DNA of 22,983 bases from a virus. Positions 7,477-14,821 of this stretch are shown here, piece by piece. The first letter of the stretch is position 1, and every line of letters starts with the position of its first letter. The translations under genes were made by a program, and so were the position numbers. The DNA is taken from positions 1-22,983 of IMG/VR virus record IMGVR_UViG_3300038701_000625. One strand, given 5' to 3'. Below the pieces are notes generated by a model. That model was not told the DNA's origin. It made no database searches and saw nothing but the letters and a program-made list of their open reading frames with translations.

Positions 7477-9305
7477 TATCCTATAACTATATTTCCGCCT
7501 AAACTTCTATTATTATCTAGCGTATTTTTCAAAACCCCTATTAATTTATCCCCTGCAATTTGAAACACTACATTTCCACCATTTTGATTTCCATACCCAC
7601 CACTAAAACCGCTTGAAAAGTTAGAGTTGTTGTTTGTGCCACCTCCTGCTGTTGCGTTTGATGTTGTAGTACCTCCACCACCTCCACTAGCTATGTTAGA
7701 ACTGAAAGATTTAATTGCGCTACCAATAGCAACTAATGCAGTTCCTGCAATAACAGCACCAATACCACCACCAAAAGGGTTTTTAAACGCTGCTTTTAAA
7801 GCTTCGCTAGCTAAACCGTATGCAATAGCCATTTTACCATATTTCACCATAATACCACCTAAAGTGCTTAATAAAGAAGCACCAGCTGCTTTTAATACAC
7901 TTTGACCGCTACCCATAGCATTTCCTATTGCAGTTCCTAAATTAGACAAAGCATCAAATCTACTAGCACTTAACATTTCAGATACTTGCATATTAAATTC
8001 TTGTATCCTTGCTTTTAAATTAGCTTGGTCTATTTCAAATTGTGTAATTGTACTACCTAAAAGATTAGTAGGGTTTGATGTTGTTATTTCTTTAAACCCT
8101 TCTACTCCACTAATGTAACTATTTTTTAACCCTTCAAAAACAGATTGAACTTTACTATTAACTGTTTTCTTTTCTTTATCCCCACCATTACCACCATCAC
8201 TACCTAACCCACCATTAAATGTTGTTGAGTATAATTGATTAATTTTATCTTGAACAGGTTTTAATTCTTTTTCTAAATCTGATGCAAAATTATTAAAATC
8301 ATTTGTTATTTCATCTTTAGTTTTAGCAATTTCAGTAGAATGTCCTTTAGAGATGTAAGTTGATGTTATGCTCGTCTTTGTTACTCTTTCTCCTTCATCT
8401 TTTAAAAATTTAGTAAAAGCTTTTATTCTTTTAGTTTCATCTTTAATGTTTTTCATCTGAACTATTTTAGCTTGTTTTGCTAACTTTTCAGAATTTTCTT
8501 GAACTAAAGTATCAGCTTCAATTCTAGATGCTTGTGCTAAAACATATTGACCGATTTTACCCCTAACAACATCTAAATTAGTTCCATATTTAAAATCTTC
8601 TTTTGTTAATGTAGGTACTTTTTTAATTAACTCTTCTGTAATTTCTTTTCTTTGCTCCTCTGATGTGTTTGCATCTTCTAATATAGAAACATAGGAATGC
8701 AGTTTAGAAACACTATTACCATAAAAATCATTCAAAGCTTTATTAACCTCTCTTTGCGAGCTTGCTAAACTTTTATTTCCTTTAATTAAATTACTAATTT
8801 CATCTCCAAAAACAAGTAATGCGGATGTAGCAACCGAAATAAGTAAAGAAATACCCCCAAATCCTTTTAAGCTACTTAACATAGCTTTTAAAGCACTCCC
8901 TGAACTCCCTGTTTTAGCCTTTAAATAACCAAATTGTTCAGTAAGGTTTGTAATGTTGTTTGAAACCCCCATTATACCAAAAGGGGCATCTTGTATTGTT
9001 CTACTAAAAGAAGTTAAAGCAGAATCACCACTAATTATTCCTTTTTTACTTTTATTAAAAGTATCGCCTAAGCCATTTAAAGAATTTTTATAGTTGTTTA
9101 CTAATTTTGATTGACTAGAAAGTCTAGCTGTATTTTTAGCTAAATCAGAGTAATACTTATCTTGAGTAATATCACCTTTTTTAAAAGCGTTAGCTAAGTC
9201 TTTTTGCTCTTTTTTTAGATTATCTAGTCCTTTTATAGCATTTGCAAGTTTCCCTTGTAAATCCTTAATATCCGCGCCAATCTCAACTTCTAATCTTGCA
9301 TCCAT
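7476..9305 (-). CDS. Tail tape measure protein
   Basis: 609 residues. The N-terminal third is helical and charged (heptad-like KDLQGKLANAIKGLDNLKKEQKDLANAFKKG). A hydrophobic stretch at about 150-170 (GGISLLISVATSALLVFG) is followed by a long alpha-helical region, an Ala/Gly-rich segment with hydrophobic helices at about 470-540, and a Gly/Ser/Asn-rich low-complexity stretch (SGGGGGTTTSNATAGGGTNNNS). This layout and the place immediately after the GT chaperone identify it as the tape measure, which sets tail length and helps DNA cross the envelope. At about 1.5 angstrom per residue it predicts a tail near 90 nm. Its ATG directly follows the stop of the chaperone frame. Confidence 0.88.
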   Translation of the reverse strand: MDARLEVEIGADIKDLQGKLANAIKGLDNLKKEQKDLANAFKKGDITQDKYYSDLAKNTARLSSQSKLVNNYKNSLNGLGDTFNKSKKGIISGDSALTSFSRTIQDAPFGIMGVSNNITNLTEQFGYLKAKTGSSGSALKAMLSSLKGFGGISLLISVATSALLVFGDEISNLIKGNKSLASSQREVNKALNDFYGNSVSKLHSYVSILEDANTSEEQRKEITEELIKKVPTLTKEDFKYGTNLDVVRGKIGQYVLAQASRIEADTLVQENSEKLAKQAKIVQMKNIKDETKRIKAFTKFLKDEGERVTKTSITSTYISKGHSTEIAKTKDEITNDFNNFASDLEKELKPVQDKINQLYSTTFNGGLGSDGGNGGDKEKKTVNSKVQSVFEGLKNSYISGVEGFKEITTSNPTNLLGSTITQFEIDQANLKARIQEFNMQVSEMLSASRFDALSNLGTAIGNAMGSGQSVLKAAGASLLSTLGGIMVKYGKMAIAYGLASEALKAAFKNPFGGGIGAVIAGTALVAIGSAIKSFSSNIASGGGGGTTTSNATAGGGTNNNSNFSSGFSGGYGNQNGGNVVFQIAGDKLIGVLKNTLDNNRSLGGNIVIG

Positions 9306-9635
9306 TTACTTCTTTTTTTTCTTTAAATACTCTAATCTTACTTTTCTGTAAGCCTCTAATTGGGCGTCTGTTATTTTCGGTTTGTTAACACCACTTAATA
9401 AAACATTTTTAGTGGTGTTAAATAATTCTGTTTTTTGTTTCTTATCTCCAAATCCTGCACCTATTATAACTCTATTTATCTCAAATATCTTAGCATTTTC
9501 TATTTGTTGCAACCTTTTATACGCAAAAAAGCGGATGTTAAACTCCGCCATTGTCATTGTATATAAATAATCATAAGACGAAATACCAAGTTCACCTAAG
9601 CAAACTGAAATAATGTCTTTATACCAATCTATTTT
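9306..9635 (-). CDS. Tail assembly chaperone T domain, expressed by -1 frameshift as a G-T fusion
   Basis: This frame (109 codons plus stop) lies -1 to the preceding chaperone and is open back to the A10 run at 9641-9632. A -1 slip there gives ...KIDWYKDIISVCLGELG..., then MTMAEFNIRFFAYKRLQQIENAK, and ends in a Lys run. The resulting fusion spans 9991-9306, about 228 residues. The segment DWYKDI...GELGIS...MTMAEF is typical of the T part that recruits the tape measure in lambda-like G/GT systems. An internal ATG (9557) could start an 83-residue product. However, the open frame before it and the homopolymer make the fusion far more likely. It abuts the tape measure gene. Confidence 0.82.
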   Translation of the reverse strand, partial: KIDWYKDIISVCLGELGISSYDYLYTMTMAEFNIRFFAYKRLQQIENAKIFEINRVIIGAGFGDKKQKTELFNTTKNVLLSGVNKPKITDAQLEAYRKVRLEYLKKKKK

Positions 9636-9991
9636 TTTTTTGCCTCATTTTGGTTATTTTCATTTTCGGTAGGTGTTTTATTTTCGTTAGTTCCAAAGAA
9701 AACTTGTAAAAACTTAACTACATTATCAGCTCCTTTTATGTAATCTTTGTCTAACCAATTTACAACATCATTTTCTGTAAAATCAATCTCTTTTTGATAT
9801 TTGTTGCAAGTATTAACTAAACTTTCATACATCAAAATAGGAGCGTGTTTAAACGGGTTTTTTTGCGTCTTAATTAATAAGTCGTTGTAGTCCTCATATA
9901 AATCACGTTCTAAAACGTTACCTAAAAATAATATACCAAAAGTAAACTTTCTCTTTTTACCACCTAAATGTAATTCTATTTGTTGTTTCAT
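9629..9991 (-). CDS. Tail assembly chaperone G
   Basis: 120 residues, soluble and acidic at the C-terminus (NENKTPTENENNQNEAKKK). It lies between the tail tube and tape measure genes, the invariant position of the G chaperone. The product coats the tape measure during tail assembly and is absent from the virion. The last sense codons GCA AAA AAA AAA before TAG form a ten-A slippery run, so a fraction of ribosomes should shift to -1 and make the GT fusion. The tail tube stop is 5 nt upstream. The start at 9991 (MKQQIELHLGGKKRKFTFG) is the only suitable one. Confidence 0.82.
   Translation of the reverse strand: MKQQIELHLGGKKRKFTFGILFLGNVLERDLYEDYNDLLIKTQKNPFKHAPILMYESLVNTCNKYQKEIDFTENDVVNWLDKDYIKGADNVVKFLQVFFGTNENKTPTENENNQNEAKKK
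9632..9641 (-). other. A10 slippery site for programmed -1 frameshift
   Basis: Ten consecutive A on the minus strand cover the last three codons of chaperone G, directly before its TAG stop (9631-9629). Slipping back one base opens the T frame, which has no stop until 9306. No strong downstream hairpin is visible by eye, so the homopolymer itself may be enough. Confidence 0.8.
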
Positions 9992-9996
9992 ATTTC

Positions 9997-10431
9997 TTAT
10001 GCTTTAGGGTCTGTTGTTGTAATTACTCCACTACCACTTAAAGTGCCACTAAAAGTAACATTATCGTCTGTAGGCGCTGTTTGTGTTAATTCTGTTAAAA
10101 CAGCCGTACCATATCTAAAAGCTGGTGTTACACCAGTAGATAAACGCCAAGTTAATTTTTCCATATTTGCGTTACTTATATAAAACAGCAAAGAGTTGTA
10201 TTCCATTTTTTCATTTTCTATTTCAATATCAACCCCCTCAAATGATAACTCATAACTAACTGAACCACCATCTCTCACAACTTCACCAGCATCACATTTT
10301 GTCTTTGCTTCTATGACTTCCCTAGAAAAACTAATTTCGTTAGACGTTAAACATCCTATTGGCTCGTATTCCTCAGATACACTATCCCAAATAGAAAGTA
10401 TAACATTATCCCCTTTTATAAATGTACTCAT
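9997..10431 (-). CDS. Major tail tube protein
   Basis: 144 residues, beta-rich and Ser/Thr-rich. Motifs are EPIGCLTSNEISFSREVIEAKTKCDAG, YELSFEGVDIEIE and FSGTLSGSGVI, typical of TP901-1/lambda-V-type tail tube subunits that stack as hexameric rings around the tape measure. It lies between the tail terminator region and the chaperone pair, as expected, and has its own promoter repeat 30 nt upstream. High expression is therefore plausible. A divergent paralogue is encoded at 5050-5544. Confidence 0.85.
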   Translation of the reverse strand: MSTFIKGDNVILSIWDSVSEEYEPIGCLTSNEISFSREVIEAKTKCDAGEVVRDGGSVSYELSFEGVDIEIENEKMEYNSLLFYISNANMEKLTWRLSTGVTPAFRYGTAVLTELTQTAPTDDNVTFSGTLSGSGVITTTDPKA

Positions 10432-10459
10432 TTTTTGTTATTTGTTTAATTATTTATTA

Positions 10460-10483
10460 TACAAATATAAATAAAATTTATTA
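10460..10483 (-). promoter_or_regulatory. Late promoter repeat, copy 2 (major tail tube)
   Basis: Identical to the copies at 5551-5574 and 14822-14845. On the minus strand, the -7 box TATATTTG lies at 10469-10462 with the palindrome AATAAAATTTATT directly upstream. The tail tube ATG follows after 30 nt. No -33 TTTG is present at 17-23 nt. Confidence 0.6.
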
Positions 10484-10515
10484 AATAGTTTTTTGTATAA
10501 TATTTCTTTATAGTT

Positions 10516-10546
10516 ATTGTTTAATTGTAAAAAAGTATTATATTTG
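10516..10546 (+). promoter_or_regulatory. Plus-strand promoter facing a short transcript
   Basis: ATTG (10516-10519), 19 nt, then TATATTTG (10539-10546), a good match to the Flavobacterium TTTG-N19-21-TAnnTTTG promoter on the strand opposite to the tail genes. The predicted start is around 10550. Confidence 0.5.
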
Positions 10547-10549
10547 TGT

Positions 10550-10620
10550 GTAATTTTCTTTCATAGTAATTTTTTTAGTTTGGTTGATAAAAGGCGTGTT
10601 ACTAGGTAGCACGTCTTTTT
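10550..10620 (+). ncRNA. Candidate small RNA antisense to the tail operon gap
   Basis: A transcript from the promoter at 10516-10546 would run about 70 nt and end at the hairpin and U5 at 10593-10620. It contains no ORF of note: the 5' part is U-rich single strand and the 3' part is the terminator hairpin. It lies in the only large gap (187 nt) of the tail operon and overlaps the last codon of the tail terminator gene in antisense. The promoter and terminator are read from sequence, but transcription is inferred. Confidence 0.4.
10593..10620 (+). terminator. Hairpin terminator between tail terminator and tail tube genes
   Basis: GGCGTGTTAC, loop TAG, GTAGCACGTC, then T5. In plus-strand RNA all ten pairs form, including two G-U. 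In minus-strand RNA the same two positions become A-C mismatches, and the U-run is only four, so it is stronger as a plus-strand terminator. It may still act weakly in both directions. Confidence 0.6.
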
Positions 10621-11143
10621 AGTATATTTCTAATTCTAATCTTAACAAGTTTCTAAACACGTTTTGAGTATCTGTTTGGTTATCTAAGTTGTTTATACTT
10701 CCGATTGTTTGTTTATGGATTCTTAAACCGCTCTCAACATCTAAAGTTATATTTCTTGTTGCTGTTATAATTGCATCAGTAATATTATCAACTAACAAAC
10801 GACTACCCATATTTCCACTTGCTGAAAAAATAGTAACAGTATCTATTAATATAGAACTTCTCCACATTGCCTCGCATTTACTAGGATGTTCTTCTACGTT
10901 TGTTTGCGTGGTTAATAGATTGTAATAAGGCGTGTTTCCGTTCGCTGTTACATTTGTATCGTAACAAGGCACGTTTATAAAATCTGCGGATGCTATTTCT
11001 ATTCCGTTGCTATTAACTATGCTGTTTGTATTTCCGTCTTGTAATATATGTACATCGTTTGATACTTGGTCGATTACTACTATATTTTCAATGGCATCAT
11101 ATATCGCTTTTCTTACCCATTTATTTGCGAATGGTTTATTCAT
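10619..11143 (-). CDS. Probable tail terminator / tail completion protein
   Basis: 174 residues. Its place, after the gp10-like protein and a small ORF and before the major tail tube, is that of the tail terminator which caps the tube and joins it to the head. The N-terminal helix (WVRKAIYDAIENIV) and the alternating helix/strand pattern with the C-terminal block VFRNLLRLELEIY are compatible with that fold. No diagnostic motif is seen, and the assignment rests mainly on gene order. The ATG overlaps the preceding gene by 4 nt. The stop lies inside the plus-strand terminator hairpin. Confidence 0.55.
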   Translation of the reverse strand: MNKPFANKWVRKAIYDAIENIVVIDQVSNDVHILQDGNTNSIVNSNGIEIASADFINVPCYDTNVTANGNTPYYNLLTTQTNVEEHPSKCEAMWRSSILIDTVTIFSASGNMGSRLLVDNITDAIITATRNITLDVESGLRIHKQTIGSINNLDNQTDTQNVFRNLLRLELEIY

Positions 11144-11385
11144 TTACTTAAATATTTTACAAATCTTTTTAATAAACTATCTTTAATTACTTTTTTAGGC
11201 TCTTTTGTTCTTAAATCTATTATTTCATCCAAATTTATAAACAATTCCACTTTTGCTGTTGGAATTTCTTCTATTTCATCTGTTATTGTTATTTTTGTTT
11301 GTGCTGGTATTGGTTGATTATCATTTGTTAACAATATTAAAAATTCACCATTCCAACCTATTTTACAGTATTTACTTTTATCCAT
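11140..11385 (-). CDS. Small structural-region protein, function unknown
   Basis: 81 residues, starting MDKSKYCKIGWNGEFLILLTNDNQPIP, with a strand-rich first half and a basic helical C-terminus (KKVIKDSLLKRFVKYLSK). It lies between the HK97 gp10-like and tail-terminator genes and overlaps the latter by 4 nt, so translational coupling is likely. Its place suggests a connector accessory protein. I do not recognise a family. Confidence 0.6.
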   Translation of the reverse strand: MDKSKYCKIGWNGEFLILLTNDNQPIPAQTKITITDEIEEIPTAKVELFINLDEIIDLRTKEPKKVIKDSLLKRFVKYLSK

Positions 11386-11393
11386 TTCTATTG

Positions 11394-11828
11394 TTATTTA
11401 CTTAATTCTTTTAAAAGTTGTTTTAATCCGTCTATAAAAGGTTTACGACCATTTAATAAAGCTGGGTACATATATGGTCTAGGCTTTATATTTATTTTCT
11501 TTATATTAGCTCCTTTAAATAAAGATGCAATTCCTTTCATTTCTGTTGGCACGTTTACAAGTCCACCAGTTCCAAATTCTTGATAAGCCGAATATTTTTC
11601 ACGTGCAAATATTGTATAGCTTAAATCCTTATCTTTTGTAGGCTCTTTATTTATACCCCTAACTAAATTACCATTGTCCCAAACTTTTTTAGATTTTGCT
11701 ATTTCTTTAGCATCATCTACTATTTCACCAGCTACACCCTCAGTTATTATTTCTATTTCCTTTTCAGCCTTTTCTCCATAGGTTTTTAACTCTTTTATAA
11801 CCTTATCTAAACCTTTTATTTTAGCCAC
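11394..11828 (-). CDS. HK97 gp10-like head-tail protein
   Basis: 144 residues. The N-terminal half is helical (GLDKVIKELKTYGEKAEKEIE). The family-typical stretch follows: YTIFAREKYSAYQEFGTGG, then PRPYMYPALLNGRKPFIDGLKQLLKEL. The YxxYQEFGTG and RPYMYPA blocks are characteristic of the HK97-gp10/minor tail family, which acts at the neck between connector and tail. The ATG overlaps the stop of the head-closure gene by 8 nt. Confidence 0.85.
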   Translation of the reverse strand: MAKIKGLDKVIKELKTYGEKAEKEIEIITEGVAGEIVDDAKEIAKSKKVWDNGNLVRGINKEPTKDKDLSYTIFAREKYSAYQEFGTGGLVNVPTEMKGIASLFKGANIKKINIKPRPYMYPALLNGRKPFIDGLKQLLKELSK

Positions 11829-12222
11829 CTTGATTCTGATTCTGATTCTGATTTTGATTGCCTATTGGCTCTAGTTGTTCAACTCCATAAGTAGGCTCTT
11901 TTGTTAATGTAATTTGTATTTCTCTGTCCTCAAATCCAACGTTTACAGGCTCTGAATTAATTACATACTTTTCACCTCTATACTTTACAAATTGATTTTT
12001 ACTATTATAGGTTATATCGTTTCTTTTTCGTAATTGTACTACTATTTTATTTGTAGTTTCACTTAGCCCAAACTCTTTGTTTTGGTAAATTTTGTTATTT
12101 GTTATAATCTTACATCTACTTTTAGTAATTAATTCAGGCGTAACAACGTTACCACCAAAACCATCACTTACTTTAGTTGTTTGCCAAATCTCAATCTGTT
12201 TATTGTATTTCCTTGCTCTCAT
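11821..12222 (-). CDS. Head-closure / head-tail joining protein
   Basis: 133 residues with the SPP1 gp16 / phage_H_T_join pattern. MRARKYNKQIEIWQ is followed by DGFGGNVVTPE, RCKI, a strand-rich centre (NQFVKYRGEKYVI), and DREIQITLTKE at the end of the fold. This protein closes the portal channel after packaging. The C-terminus is an unusual low-complexity tail of repeated Asn-Gln encoded by a GATTCT-type hexanucleotide repeat. The ATG overlaps the upstream stop by one base (TAATG). Confidence 0.8.
   Translation of the reverse strand: MRARKYNKQIEIWQTTKVSDGFGGNVVTPELITKSRCKIITNNKIYQNKEFGLSETTNKIVVQLRKRNDITYNSKNQFVKYRGEKYVINSEPVNVGFEDREIQITLTKEPTYGVEQLEPIGNQNQNQNQNQGG
11831..11860. repeat. Hexanucleotide tandem repeat coding for (Asn-Gln)n
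   Basis: Repeats of GATTCT (plus strand) with variants at the right end encode the alternating Asn-Gln tail of the head-closure protein, just before the gp10-like start codon. Such repeats are prone to replication slippage, and six-base units keep the frame. Confidence 0.7.
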
Positions 12223-12692
12223 TAAATGATAAATCTTTTATTTTGGTTTATCATATCTTGTAACCAATATGGTAACATACCTTTATTTGCTTTTTCGGTT
12301 TCAGCTTCATAATACAAATACTTAACGTATTGCAAAGCGCAATCAATTAACTCATAAGGCACGTCTAAAGGGTCTGTATAACCTACATTTAAGACAAGTT
12401 TTTTATCATCTGAACTCTTAGCCTCATAACTTGTAAATAATGCGTATTCGTTCACTTCTACATCACTAGGCGACGTTACACTATTAATAGGGTAGTCGTA
12501 AACATCAACGCAATAATTCTGAAAGAAATAACTCTTAGAACGTGCATAAACTAAAATATTAGTTTTCTTTTCTATTGTAGATAAAGCACTTTTAATCATT
12601 CTCTCAATCATAGAATCATCATCTGTTAACGTGTCATCTATGTTAAGATACGCCTTTGCTTGTGTTAATGTAATAACGTTTAAATAACTCAT
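12222..12692 (-). CDS. Head-tail connector (gp6/gp15-like adaptor)
   Basis: 156 residues from the ATG at 12692. The first part (LTQAKAYLNIDDTLTDDDSMIERMIKSALSTIEKKT) is the hallmark of the phage connector gp6-like family, whose twelve copies bind beneath the portal. The C-terminal helices (LIDCALQYVKYLYYE) also fit. An in-frame ATG at 12707 would add five residues (MYICI) and lie upstream of and within the -7 box, so I prefer 12692. It lies exactly 4 nt after that box, which predicts a leaderless or nearly leaderless mRNA. It is the first gene after the capsid-operon terminator. Confidence 0.82.
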   Translation of the reverse strand: MSYLNVITLTQAKAYLNIDDTLTDDDSMIERMIKSALSTIEKKTNILVYARSKSYFFQNYCVDVYDYPINSVTSPSDVEVNEYALFTSYEAKSSDDKKLVLNVGYTDPLDVPYELIDCALQYVKYLYYEAETEKANKGMLPYWLQDMINQNKRFII

Positions 12693-12696
12693 AATA

Positions 12697-12704
12697 CAAA
12701 TATA
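12697..12704 (-). promoter_or_regulatory. -7 box of the connector/tail operon
   Basis: TATATTTG on the minus strand, followed by four bases and the connector ATG. It restarts transcription downstream of the terminator at 12748-12778. No -33 TTTG is found at 17-23 nt. Confidence 0.55.
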
Positions 12705-12747
12705 CAAATTTTATAGTAAATTAATATTTAATAGATTTTAGTTATAC

Positions 12748-12778
12748 AAAAAAACGCCCTACCGTAAAGTAGGACGCT
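12748..12778 (-). terminator. Intrinsic terminator after the capsid operon
   Basis: On the minus strand, AGCGTCCTAC, loop TTTACG, GTAGGGCGT, then a T7 run. In this orientation all pairs form with one U-G. On the plus strand the same position is a C-A mismatch. It separates head from connector/tail transcription. Confidence 0.88.
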
Positions 12779-12799
12779 AAAAACAACAATAGAAATCGT

Positions 12800-12931
12800 T
12801 TATTTCTTTTTATTTACATATTTAGCAACTTGGTCAACTCTAACTAAATGACTTGCTAATTGTCCGTCATAGAAACCTTTGTCCCCTTTCTTTTTATTGG
12901 CAAATGCCTTAGTAAACTCGACTTGTTTCAT
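12800..12931 (-). CDS. Small basic protein after the major capsid protein
   Basis: 43 residues (MKQVEFTKAFANKKKGDKG, then FYDGQLASHLVRVDQVAKYV and a Lys run). One base separates it from the capsid stop, so it is co-transcribed and probably coupled. It lies directly before the terminator. The composition is strongly basic. The position suits a capsid accessory or a head-tail connector co-factor. No family is recognised. Confidence 0.65.
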   Translation of the reverse strand: MKQVEFTKAFANKKKGDKGFYDGQLASHLVRVDQVAKYVNKKK

Positions 12932-12932
12932 A

Positions 12933-14138
12933 TTACGATGCTAAAGTAGTTAACGCAGCACTAATTGAAGTTACTTTTTTCCAAGCTCCTTTGTCAGCGT
13001 TTCTAATTAAGAACAACAATCTTTTACGTACTTTTAAAGTAGTCATATCGGTTGTAAATTGTGCATCAACTGTACCTTGTGATAATGTAATACCAGCTTT
13101 TTCGTAAATTCTTGCAAATCTACTATCTCCTAAAACTAAAGAGTTTGCTGTTAAAATATTACTCTCAATTACAGTAATACCGTCAATAACTTGACCCTCT
13201 CTACTTACAAATGGTGGTATAATATAGTTGTTATTTGCATCTTTTTTCAACTTGTATTTGTTGATGTCAGCGATATTCATAAAAACAACGTTAGGCATAT
13301 ATTTTGAACCTCCAGAAGCTGTAATTGATTCTTTTACTTTTGGTATTAAATCGTAAATAGAAGCATCAGTAATTCCACTAGCAGAAGCAGTATAAGCTGG
13401 TACAGAAGTAACTAAACCTGTTAGGTTGTTACCAGTTCCATCACCGTTAGCAATTTGGTCATCAATTTTTAGATTAACGTTTGTAATTAAGAATTGATTT
13501 AATTCAGCAGCAAACATCGCTTCATCTTCAAAAAATTCCTCAGTAACAGGTAAAGTATCACCTACTTTCTTTAAGTCAATTGTGTAAGTTTTCCATTTCG
13601 CAGTTGATTCAGGAAAAGCAGCACCCTCCGCAATCATTGCAGCAGCTCTAGAACTTGTAGCCTCATCCCAATCGTAATAACGAATAGTACCATTGTGATT
13701 CGAGCCACTTACAGGGAACTTAGGAAAAGCATCATACATTGATAACTTTCTTGTTGCTAATTGTCCTATATCACCTAACTCAACCGCTTGTGCATTATCG
13801 GCTACAGATGCTCTATTTGTAGTCGCTTTAATTTCAATATCGTTAAAAGACGCCCTATTTGCTAAAGACTTAATCTCATGTGATTTTGTTTTAAGTTCAT
13901 CAACTACAGAAACCGTTTTAGTTTGTGCTTGTTTTTCTTTTAGCTTAACGTCTAATTGGTTTGCGTGGTCTTGTAATGCTTTGAATTTTACCTCCATTGC
14001 ATCCGTAGCATCTTTTACAGCGTTTTTAATAGCCGTTTCGTTTTCCGCTTTAAATTCTTTGATTGCATCAACTACAACCTCTTTTGATTTGCCCTCTAAT
14101 TTTGAAGCTAAATCGTTTAATTTTTGTTCTAATTCCAT
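12933..14138 (-). CDS. Major capsid protein (HK97 fold)
   Basis: 401 residues. Residues about 1-90 are a charged coiled coil (LEGKSKEVVVDAIKEFKAEN and following), like the HK97 delta domain that scaffolds prohead assembly and is removed by the protease. No separate scaffold gene is present. The rest has HK97 landmarks: the E-loop/N-arm region SSRAAAMIAEGAAFPES, KKVGDTLPVTEEFFEDE, a GDGTGNNLTGL insertion, VVFMNIADINKYKLKKDANNNYI, VIESNIL...LVLGDSRFARIYEK, and a C-terminal KVRKRLLFLIRNADKGAWKKVT. Cleavage probably falls between about residues 80 and 125. It follows the prohead protease by 6 nt. Confidence 0.92.
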   Translation of the reverse strand: MELEQKLNDLASKLEGKSKEVVVDAIKEFKAENETAIKNAVKDATDAMEVKFKALQDHANQLDVKLKEKQAQTKTVSVVDELKTKSHEIKSLANRASFNDIEIKATTNRASVADNAQAVELGDIGQLATRKLSMYDAFPKFPVSGSNHNGTIRYYDWDEATSSRAAAMIAEGAAFPESTAKWKTYTIDLKKVGDTLPVTEEFFEDEAMFAAELNQFLITNVNLKIDDQIANGDGTGNNLTGLVTSVPAYTASASGITDASIYDLIPKVKESITASGGSKYMPNVVFMNIADINKYKLKKDANNNYIIPPFVSREGQVIDGITVIESNILTANSLVLGDSRFARIYEKAGITLSQGTVDAQFTTDMTTLKVRKRLLFLIRNADKGAWKKVTSISAALTTLAS

Positions 14139-14144
14139 TCTGTG

Positions 14145-14819
14145 TTATAATGTGTTTATAAAGTTATTTAATATTTGTGCATCTTTTTCACTAAAAATCG
14201 GCTGTTCGTTAGAAGTGTTACTTGGTAACGGCTCTTTGTCTGAAAGTGATTTTAATATAGCTTCAATCTGCTTTAATCTTGTATCTGAATAGTCTAAATT
14301 GTAAGACTTTTCGATTAATTCTAATATGCCATAAGTGCTTTTAATTCCTTTAATATCTTGCACCGTGCTTAATTCATTAGCTGCCCAACTCGATAAAAAA
14401 GAGTATTCCATTAGCTTATATTCTGTAATAATACTTTTATTCTTTTGGTCTCTATTTAATACTTGGTAACCTATTGATAGTTCAGCGTTTAAACCCTCTT
14501 CGTGCATTAACTTAATATCGCTAAACATATCCCTTGAAACTTCTTTGTTTAGGTTAAATTTAGTAGTTGTTAGCAAGCCATAAGAATCCTCAGTATCAAT
14601 ATTCAAAGGCACGCCCAAGCTAATTGTAGGGTTGTGGTCTTTAAGCACTCTTATTCTTTTGTAATTCTCCTGAACAGTCTTATTAAAAGAACCTTTTGCG
14701 GAAATATCTCCGTCAGAATCTTTATAGTCATACGCATTGGCATACGCTATAACTATTCCTTTCTTTTCATCTAAATCTTTTAAATCAAAAGACGTTTGTT
14801 TAAATTCCATTCTTTTCAT
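14145..14819 (-). CDS. Prohead protease (HK97 gp4-like, U35)
   Basis: 224 residues. The family core is clear: IAYANAYDYKDSDGDISAKGSF, VLKDHN with catalytic His62, and NAELSIGY with Ser115. The product cleaves the scaffold domain of the capsid protein and itself during head maturation. Start choice: the ATG at 14819 lies exactly 4 nt after a TATATTTG box. A second in-frame ATG three codons later is possible. It has its own copy of the late promoter repeat, and the next gene upstream is on the opposite strand. Confidence 0.9.
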   Translation of the reverse strand: MKRMEFKQTSFDLKDLDEKKGIVIAYANAYDYKDSDGDISAKGSFNKTVQENYKRIRVLKDHNPTISLGVPLNIDTEDSYGLLTTTKFNLNKEVSRDMFSDIKLMHEEGLNAELSIGYQVLNRDQKNKSIITEYKLMEYSFLSSWAANELSTVQDIKGIKSTYGILELIEKSYNLDYSDTRLKQIEAILKSLSDKEPLPSNTSNEQPIFSEKDAQILNNFINTL

Positions 14820-14821
14820 AT

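Noticed and set aside
7627-7905. Plus-strand open frame rich in Pro/Ala/Val
   Set aside because: It is the antisense of the Gly/Ala-rich region of the tape measure gene.
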